NCBI GenBank assembly: GCA_002298965.1
Contig: DBMN01000303.1
Coordinates: 1 to 9,446 of the forward strand
Origin: Rhizobiales bacterium UBA697
GTDB taxonomy: Bacteria; Pseudomonadota; Alphaproteobacteria; Rhizobiales; Ancalomicrobiaceae
Direction of reading: 5' to 3'
Length of the DNA: 9,446 nucleotides
In this document: positions 5,022-9,446 of the stretch, piece by piece
How the letters are laid out: every line of letters starts with the position of its first letter
Position numbering within the stretch: position 1 is the stretch's first letter
The notes under the pieces: generated by a model
Databases searched by the model: none
Told to the model about the DNA's origin: nothing
What the model saw: only the letters and a program-made list of their open reading frames with translations
Translations under genes and position numbers: made by a program

Positions 5022-8000
5022 CAGGCGTGCTTTTCAGTCGAGCCGTCCTTCGCGTTCTCCCGAGAGAGGAGACCGCGGACGATGGCGTCGGGGGTTTCGA
5101 ACAGGCTCGAAGCACGCATCCGGATTTCTTCGGCGACGAGGTGGTCGGCACCGGCCTGGTGGACACGGATCCTCTGGATACCGGCACCACGATAGGCGAG
5201 ACGGAGGTACGGAACGAGCGGGAGTGCCACGATCAGGAGCAGCACGGACACGAGTCCGGGATGCCATCCGTCGGGGCCCGGCAGGCCGCCGGTGAGCGTG
5301 GCGACGATCGGGGTCATGCCGAGTTCGGCCTGGATCGCGGCGATCGGAACCAGGATGAGGCCCGGCATCACGCCGACGGCGACGGAGGCCGCGACGAGGA
5401 TGCCCATCGGGATCCGCATGGCGAGCGGCGCCTCTTCGGCGGCGAGCGCCTTGGCGGTCGGCGCACCCATGAAGGCGGCGTGGGCGAACTTGAGCACCGC
5501 GGCCAGCGTGAACAGCGAACCGATCATCGCCGAGATGCCGAGCGCCCAATGGCCGGAGGTGAAGCACGCCTGGAAGATCATCCACTTCGAGGCGAAGCCG
5601 TTCAGCGGCGGGATGCCGGCGAGCGACAGACCCGCGAAGAGGAAGACGCCGAAGGTGAAGGGCATCTTGCGGCCGAGACCACCGAGTTCGTCGAGCATCG
5701 TCGCATGGTTGGCGACCATGATCGCACCGGCCACCAGGAACAGCGTGTCCTTGAGCAGCATGTGGTTGACGAAGTGGGCGAGACCGGCGGCGACGCCGTC
5801 CGAGGTGCCGAGCGAGACCGCCATCATGACGTAGCCGAGCTGGCAGACCGTCGACCAGATGAGCACCAGCTTGATGCCGTTCTGGATGAAGGCCTGGGCG
5901 CCGGCGACCAGGATGGTGATCGCGCCGATCACGGCGATGACTTCCAGCATGGTCGGCAGACCGACCAGGGTGCCGCCGACGCGAGCGAAGACCGCGGCGC
6001 CGCCGAACAGGGTGAAGAGCTTCAGCACGCCCCAGGGGCCGGACTTCAGCAGGACGGCCGAGATGTAGCCGGACACCGGGGTCGGAGCCGCGGCGGGGTG
6101 CATCTGGACATCGATGCGGACGGGCAGCTGGGCGGCCTTCATCACCAGTCCGAGGAAGACGGTGACGAGACCGGTGGCCAGAGCCGGCAGCGGCATGGAG
6201 GCCGCGGCCCGACCGATACCGGCGAGATCCGTGGTCCCGGCCGTCGTGGCGAGCACGCAGAGGCCGAGGAACATGAAGCTGGCGCCGATGGTGTTGAAGA
6301 AGAAGTACTTGAAGCCTTCGCGGCGGGCTTCCGGGGTCTCCTCGTGGACGATCGCCGCCCACAGCGCCCAGGAGGACATGATCTCCCAGAAGCCGAAGAA
6401 GGAGAAGACGTCGCGCGCCGCGGTGAGGCCGACCAGACCCGCGATCATCAGGCCGAAGGCGGCGAAGAAGCGGCCCTGGGCATGGTTGTGCGCGAGATAG
6501 GCGGTGGCATGCAGCATGTTGAGCACGCCGACGCCGGTGATGAGCAGCGCGAAGGCGAGCGACAGGGCGTCCCACCGACCGCGTTCCATCAGGATCGCGG
6601 CGAAGGCGGCGACCAGCACCAGGACGGCCAGACGGCCGGCCCAGGTGACCGAGCGACGGCCGACCAGCCAGACCACGCCGGCGCCGACGAAGGCGACGAT
6701 CGCGGCGGCGGGCCACACCATGGCGAGGTTCGGCAGGACCGCGTCGGCGATGCCGGCCTGAACGGCGTAGGCGGTGCCGACCGGCAGGACGAGAGCGAGC
6801 GGCCAGGCGGGGACGATACCGCCGGCGACGATCACCACGGCGAGCACCGAGACGGCGATCAGCATGGAGAGCGGCGCCTCACGGACGTCGTCCGAACCGG
6901 TCCACGGCTCGAAGAACAGCTTGGCGACGACACGCAGGTAGTAGACGGCACCGGCGAGACCACCGAGCAGCAGCAGCGTCGCGATCTCCCAGTGACCGGC
7001 GTCGACCGCCGCCCACACCATCAGGAACTTCGAGACGAAGCCGTTGAAGGGCGGCAGGCCCATGACGGCGATGGAGGCGAGCGCATAGGCACCCGCGGTC
7101 ACCGGCATCTTGCGGCCGAGGCCGGCGAAGTCGGCGATCATGTGATGGCCGGTGCGCAGGATGAAGGCGCCGGCGGCGAAGAAGAGAAGGGTCTTCATCG
7201 CGGCGTGGTTCAGCACGTGCAGCAGCGAGGCGTCGACGGCGAGCGCGGTGCCGAGACCGAGGATGGCCACGATCTCGCCGACCTGAGCCAGCGTCGAGAA
7301 GGCGAGCATCCGCTTCAGCTCCTTCTCGAACAGCGCCTTGACCTCGCCGTAGATCACCGTGATCGCGCCGAGGACGACGAGGACGGTGGCGAGATCGACG
7401 CCGTGGAAGGCGAAGCGCTTCAGCGACGCGGCGCCGATCACGATCATCAGGATCTTCACCAGACCGAAGACGCCGGCCTTGGTGAGGATGCCCGACAGCG
7501 GACCGGAGACCGAGGCGGGAGCGACCGGATGGGCGAGCGGCAGCCAGGCCTGCAACGGCACGAGGCCGGCCTTGACGGCGAAGCCGACGAGGAAGCAGGC
7601 GACGATCGCGGCGCCGACCATCGGGGCGGCCTGCGGCAGCCCGGCGGTCATGGCGGCGAACTCGAAGGAGCCGACCTGAGCGTGGGTGAGCAGGATGCCG
7701 AGATGCATGACGTAGGCACCACCGGCGCACATCACGAAGTAGACGAGACCGGCCTTGAGAGCCTTCGGGGTCTGTTCATGGACGACCAGCGCCCAGGACG
7801 ACCAGGTCATCAGCTCCCAGAACAGATAGAAGTTGCCGAGTTCGTGCGCCGTCGAGAGACCGACCAGAGAGCCGATCATCAGGAAGGCGAAGAACCAGTA
7901 GCGGTCGCGCGAATGGCTGGCGGCGATGTAGTCGACCGAGTAGATCGCCATCACCGCGCCGATGCCGGCGAAGATCAGACCGAAGAGGCGCGAAGCCGCG

Positions 8001-8824
8001 TCGAGGCTCGGGTCGAGGGCGACCAGAACCACCGTCGCGATCGCAAGCACCACGGCGGCGACGTCGCGCAGCCGGGCGTTGACGCGGCCGAGGGCGAAGA
8101 TCGCGAAGGCGCCGACCCACGGCACCAGGACGATCGGCGACCACGGCGCCTCGAAATGCGGAATGCTGCCGACGGCGACGCCGGCGGCATGGGCGGAGAG
8201 ATCGACCAGCGGTTCCGGCCAGACGCCGAGAACGGCGGTGACCACCGCGAGCACCCAGGCGATCGGCATGGCCGCGGCGGGGCCGGGCACCAGGTCGAAG
8301 GCGCGGGTCGGCGTCTCGAAGCACAGGCGCTGCACGACCCGGACGTAGTAGACCGAGGCGACGATCGCCGCCGCCGTGCCGACCAGGGCGATGACGATGC
8401 GGCCCTGTTCGATCGCGGCGTAGAGGATCAGGAAGCGCGAGAACGAGCCCTTGAACGGCGACAGGCCCATCGTGGCGAAGAGGCCGAAGGCGAAGAGCGT
8501 CGCCGCCACCGGCATCACCGAGACGATGCCGGAGAGATCGTCGAGCCTCGAGGTGCGGGCGCGGCGGACGATGTGCCAGCCGACCACCAGGACGAGGCCA
8601 CGCATCACGAGCTGGTAGCCCAGATGCATGAAGGCGCCGGTCGTCCCGGCGTCACCGCCGAGGCCGAGACCGACGAGGAGCCAACCGATTTCGGCGATCG
8701 TCGAGAAGACGACCACCCGCATCAGGTTGGGCAGGGCGAGTAGTGCCGCGACCTCTCCGAAGAAGAGGAAGATCGCCCCCATGGAGGCGAGAACGGCGGG
8801 ATCCATCGATGCTATCAGTGACAT
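5021..8824 (-). CDS. cooM: CooM, fused multi-module antiporter-like membrane subunit
   Basis: A 1,267-residue membrane protein related to NuoL/M/N and Mrp antiporter subunits; the size matches R. rubrum CooM. I see three repeats. Module A (about 1-245) is only the C-terminal half of the fold: R75 and R130 replace the lysines seen in the other modules. Module B (about 255-640) is complete: FWELMTW (E337), GFAVKAG (K418), AHPVAP (H432), K449, LNHAAMK (K544) and PPFNGFVSK (K599). Module C (about 750-1120) is complete: GFWEIMS (E814), K896, MHPAAAP (H909), K927, VNHMLLK (K1025) and PPLNGFASK (K1080). A polar tail (about 1208-1267) ends the protein. The Glu and Lys residues are those used for ion pumping in complex I. 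It is first in the operon. ATG at 8824 has GGGAAGG 9 nt upstream. Ion specificity (H+ or Na+) cannot be read from the sequence. Confidence 0.95.
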   Translation of the reverse strand: MSLIASMDPAVLASMGAIFLFFGEVAALLALPNLMRVVVFSTIAEIGWLLVGLGLGGDAGTTGAFMHLGYQLVMRGLVLVVGWHIVRRARTSRLDDLSGIVSVMPVAATLFAFGLFATMGLSPFKGSFSRFLILYAAIEQGRIVIALVGTAAAIVASVYYVRVVQRLCFETPTRAFDLVPGPAAAMPIAWVLAVVTAVLGVWPEPLVDLSAHAAGVAVGSIPHFEAPWSPIVLVPWVGAFAIFALGRVNARLRDVAAVVLAIATVVLVALDPSLDAASRLFGLIFAGIGAVMAIYSVDYIAASHSRDRYWFFAFLMIGSLVGLSTAHELGNFYLFWELMTWSSWALVVHEQTPKALKAGLVYFVMCAGGAYVMHLGILLTHAQVGSFEFAAMTAGLPQAAPMVGAAIVACFLVGFAVKAGLVPLQAWLPLAHPVAPASVSGPLSGILTKAGVFGLVKILMIVIGAASLKRFAFHGVDLATVLVVLGAITVIYGEVKALFEKELKRMLAFSTLAQVGEIVAILGLGTALAVDASLLHVLNHAAMKTLLFFAAGAFILRTGHHMIADFAGLGRKMPVTAGAYALASIAVMGLPPFNGFVSKFLMVWAAVDAGHWEIATLLLLGGLAGAVYYLRVVAKLFFEPWTGSDDVREAPLSMLIAVSVLAVVIVAGGIVPAWPLALVLPVGTAYAVQAGIADAVLPNLAMVWPAAAIVAFVGAGVVWLVGRRSVTWAGRLAVLVLVAAFAAILMERGRWDALSLAFALLITGVGVLNMLHATAYLAHNHAQGRFFAAFGLMIAGLVGLTAARDVFSFFGFWEIMSSWALWAAIVHEETPEARREGFKYFFFNTIGASFMFLGLCVLATTAGTTDLAGIGRAAASMPLPALATGLVTVFLGLVMKAAQLPVRIDVQMHPAAAPTPVSGYISAVLLKSGPWGVLKLFTLFGGAAVFARVGGTLVGLPTMLEVIAVIGAITILVAGAQAFIQNGIKLVLIWSTVCQLGYVMMAVSLGTSDGVAAGLAHFVNHMLLKDTLFLVAGAIMVANHATMLDELGGLGRKMPFTFGVFLFAGLSLAGIPPLNGFASKWMIFQACFTSGHWALGISAMIGSLFTLAAVLKFAHAAFMGAPTAKALAAEEAPLAMRIPMGILVAASVAVGVMPGLILVPIAAIQAELGMTPIVATLTGGLPGPDGWHPGLVSVLLLIVALPLVPYLRLAYRGAGIQRIRVHQAGADHLVAEEIRMRASSLFETPDAIVRGLLSRENAKDGSTEKHA

Positions 8825-8833
8825 GGCGACAGG

Positions 8834-8840
8834 CCTTCCC
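8834..8840 (-). promoter_or_regulatory. cooM ribosome binding site
   Basis: GGGAAGG on the minus strand, 9 nt before the cooM ATG at 8824, supports that start. The leader from the putative promoter to this site is only a few tens of bases. Confidence 0.65.
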
Positions 8841-8870
8841 GTGACCGACGTCCGGAATTACGTTGATGGT

Positions 8871-8876
8871 ACCCTA
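8871..8876 (-). promoter_or_regulatory. Putative -10 element of the cooM promoter
   Basis: TAGGGT on the minus strand keeps the first, second and last bases of TATAAT. If it is the -10 box, transcription would begin near 8864 and the CooA-like palindrome would be centred near -41.5, a class II activator position. No -35 hexamer is visible at the matching distance (CAGCCC), as expected for an activator-dependent promoter. The assignment is tentative. Confidence 0.35.
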
Positions 8877-8897
8877 GGGCGACAGGTCGTCCGGGGC

Positions 8898-8913
8898 TGT
8901 CGGGGAGCCGACA
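8898..8913. promoter_or_regulatory. Probable CooA binding site (CO-responsive activator)
   Basis: TGTCG-GGGAGC-CGACA is a perfect 5-bp inverted repeat with a 6-nt spacer. It fits the TGTCA-N6-CGACA operator recognised by the haem CO sensor CooA at the coo promoters of R. rubrum. It lies in the divergent cooM-hypA intergenic region, its centre about 82 bp from the cooM ATG and 88 bp from the hypA ATG. The single site could therefore serve cooM and perhaps hypA. No cooA gene is in the window. Confidence 0.75.
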
Positions 8914-8926
8914 AATACGCATTTGT
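8911..8926. promoter_or_regulatory. AT-rich palindrome overlapping the CooA-like site
   Basis: ACAAAT-ACGC-ATTTGT is a perfect 6-bp inverted repeat with a 4-nt spacer, in otherwise GC-rich sequence. Its first three bases are the last three of the CooA-like operator. Spacing resembles a dimeric regulator operator, but the half-sites do not match FNR/FixK (TTGAT-N4-ATCAA). The binding factor is unknown. Confidence 0.4.
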
Positions 8927-8993
8927 GCGGGTCGGAATTCGTCACGACGCGGCCCACCATCGCGCGAGCCCCACTCGACCAGGATGAACCGTC

Positions 8994-9356
8994 ATGCACG
9001 AAACTGCCGTCGTCGCCGGAATTCTCGGCATTCTCGAGCGCTCGGCGTCTGCCGAGAGCATCGCACGAATCACGTCCGTCCGCATCAAGGTCGGCCGCCT
9101 GCGCGGCCTCGACGTGCGACAATTGGTCGGAGCCTTCGAGATCATGGCGGAGGGCACGCGGGCGGAAGGCGCGCGCCTCGTGATCGACGAGGTCGCCGTC
9201 TCGGCGCGCTGTCCGTCCTGCGAGGAGACCTTCGAGACCAAGGGCTGGAACCTCGCCTGCCCGAAGTGCGGATCGACCGAGGCGGAGATCGTCGCCGGCC
9301 GCGAGCTGCACGTGGAGGACTTCCAGGGGACCCGCGAGGCGAGCGACGGCGCGTGA
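8994..9356 (+). CDS. hypA: HypA, nickel metallochaperone for [NiFe] hydrogenase
   Basis: A 120-residue HypA/HybF protein that works with HypB to deliver nickel to the hydrogenase large subunit precursor in the cytoplasm. The N-terminus Met-His-Glu provides the family nickel site (H2 with E3). A zinc site is formed by CPSC (C73, C76) and CPKC (C89, C92). KVGRLRGLD (32-40) is the usual core after the first strand. Length is normal (about 113-120). AGGA at 8981-8984 precedes the ATG at 8994 with 9 nt spacing. It is transcribed away from cooM. Proximity to the coo operon suggests that it supports CooH maturation, though it could also serve nickel delivery generally. No hypB follows within the visible 90 bases. 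Confidence 0.95.
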   Translation: MHETAVVAGILGILERSASAESIARITSVRIKVGRLRGLDVRQLVGAFEIMAEGTRAEGARLVIDEVAVSARCPSCEETFETKGWNLACPKCGSTEAEIVAGRELHVEDFQGTREASDGA

Positions 9357-9362
9357 GAACGA

Positions 9363-9399
9363 CGATCGGACGGCGCCCGCTCGGGGCGCCGTCCGATCG
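9363..9399 (+). terminator. Perfect 16-bp stem-loop after hypA
   Basis: Arms 9363-9378 and 9384-9399 pair perfectly (16 bp, mostly G-C) around the 5-nt loop GCTCG. It begins 6 nt after the hypA stop. There is no T-run behind it (AATCGCGATG), so it is a hairpin-only terminator or an mRNA 3' stabiliser. Either would leave hypA largely monocistronic. Confidence 0.65.
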
Positions 9400-9446
9400 A
9401 ATCGCGATGGGGCGGACGAAGACGCGCAGACGAAGGCGGGCCGGAC

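Noticed and set aside
4014..5195. Long plus-strand open frame across cooK and the cooM end
   Set aside because: It is charged low-complexity sequence antisense to a well-supported NuoH-like gene, with no ribosome binding site and no recognisable domain.
5027..8743. A 1,238-codon open frame on the plus strand antisense to cooM
   Set aside because: It is extremely rich in Asp, Glu, Gly, Arg and His with no fold or motif, and it mirrors the codon bias of the clear membrane protein CooM on the other strand. High GC leaves few stop codons, so this is a shadow.
8868..8879. Short palindromes GGTACC and CCCTAGGG upstream of cooM
   Set aside because: These are 6-8 bp self-complementary words that occur by chance, and one overlaps the tentative -10 element. 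There is no further support for an operator.
8880..8902. CGACA (8880-8884) and TGTCG (8898-8902) as a second operator
   Set aside because: The two half-sites point outward with a 13-nt gap, which does not fit the 6-nt spacing of the CooA site. It is kept only as a possible chance half-site.
9407..9446. ATG after the hypA stem-loop as the start of hypB
   Set aside because: The visible codons give MGRTKTRRRRR, unlike any HypB start, and there is no ribosome binding site. It is too short to call.
1..9446. CRISPR array, tRNA or rRNA genes, insertion sequence ends
   Set aside because: I saw no regularly spaced repeats, no tRNA-like cloverleaf, no transposase and no terminal inverted repeats with target duplications. 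Genes cover nearly the entire window.

Overview
The window is a compact, very GC-rich stretch of bacterial chromosome. It holds the six-gene energy-converting [NiFe]-hydrogenase operon known from CO-oxidising phototrophs and their relatives, cooMKLXUH, all on the minus strand. A small 2x[4Fe-4S] ferredoxin gene and an XdhC/CoxI-family gene follow it, and the nickel-chaperone gene hypA lies divergently on the plus strand. Gene order, the ~1,270-residue CooM and a CooH ending directly after its last cysteine pair match the CO-induced hydrogenase (group 4c) of Rhodospirillum rubrum. Base composition and gene content suggest an alphaproteobacterium (purple non-sulfur or Hyphomicrobiales-like). Genus is not decidable from this sequence; this is inference.

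Layout from high to low coordinate. At 9363-9399 a perfect 16-bp stem-loop follows hypA (8994-9356, +). The 169-bp divergent intergenic region 8825-8993 carries a TGTCG-N6-CGACA palindrome (8898-8913) that fits the CooA binding site, and a second palindrome, ACAAAT-N4-ATTTGT (8911-8926), overlaps its end. Leftwards come cooM (5021-8824), cooK (4047-5006), cooL (3599-4036), cooX (3091-3588), cooU (2465-3094), cooH (1359-2468), a ferredoxin gene (1102-1299) and an XdhC-like gene (195-1031). The first three junctions each reuse TGAGGAG, the stop codon running into the next ribosome binding site. The next two are ATGA overlaps. The last two genes are instead each preceded by a perfect GC-rich stem-loop.

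Expected working: CO or another low-potential donor reduces a ferredoxin. Electrons pass through the CooX clusters and the CooL proximal cluster to the Ni-Fe site in CooH, where protons become H2. CooK and CooM form the membrane arm that would couple this to ion translocation, and HypA helps insert nickel. The Ni-CO dehydrogenase (CooS), its ferredoxin CooF and the CooA regulator are not in the window. The two genes after cooH, an FdxN-type ferredoxin and a cysteine-less XdhC homologue, are the least explained part. The first ~190 bases hold no gene I can assign.
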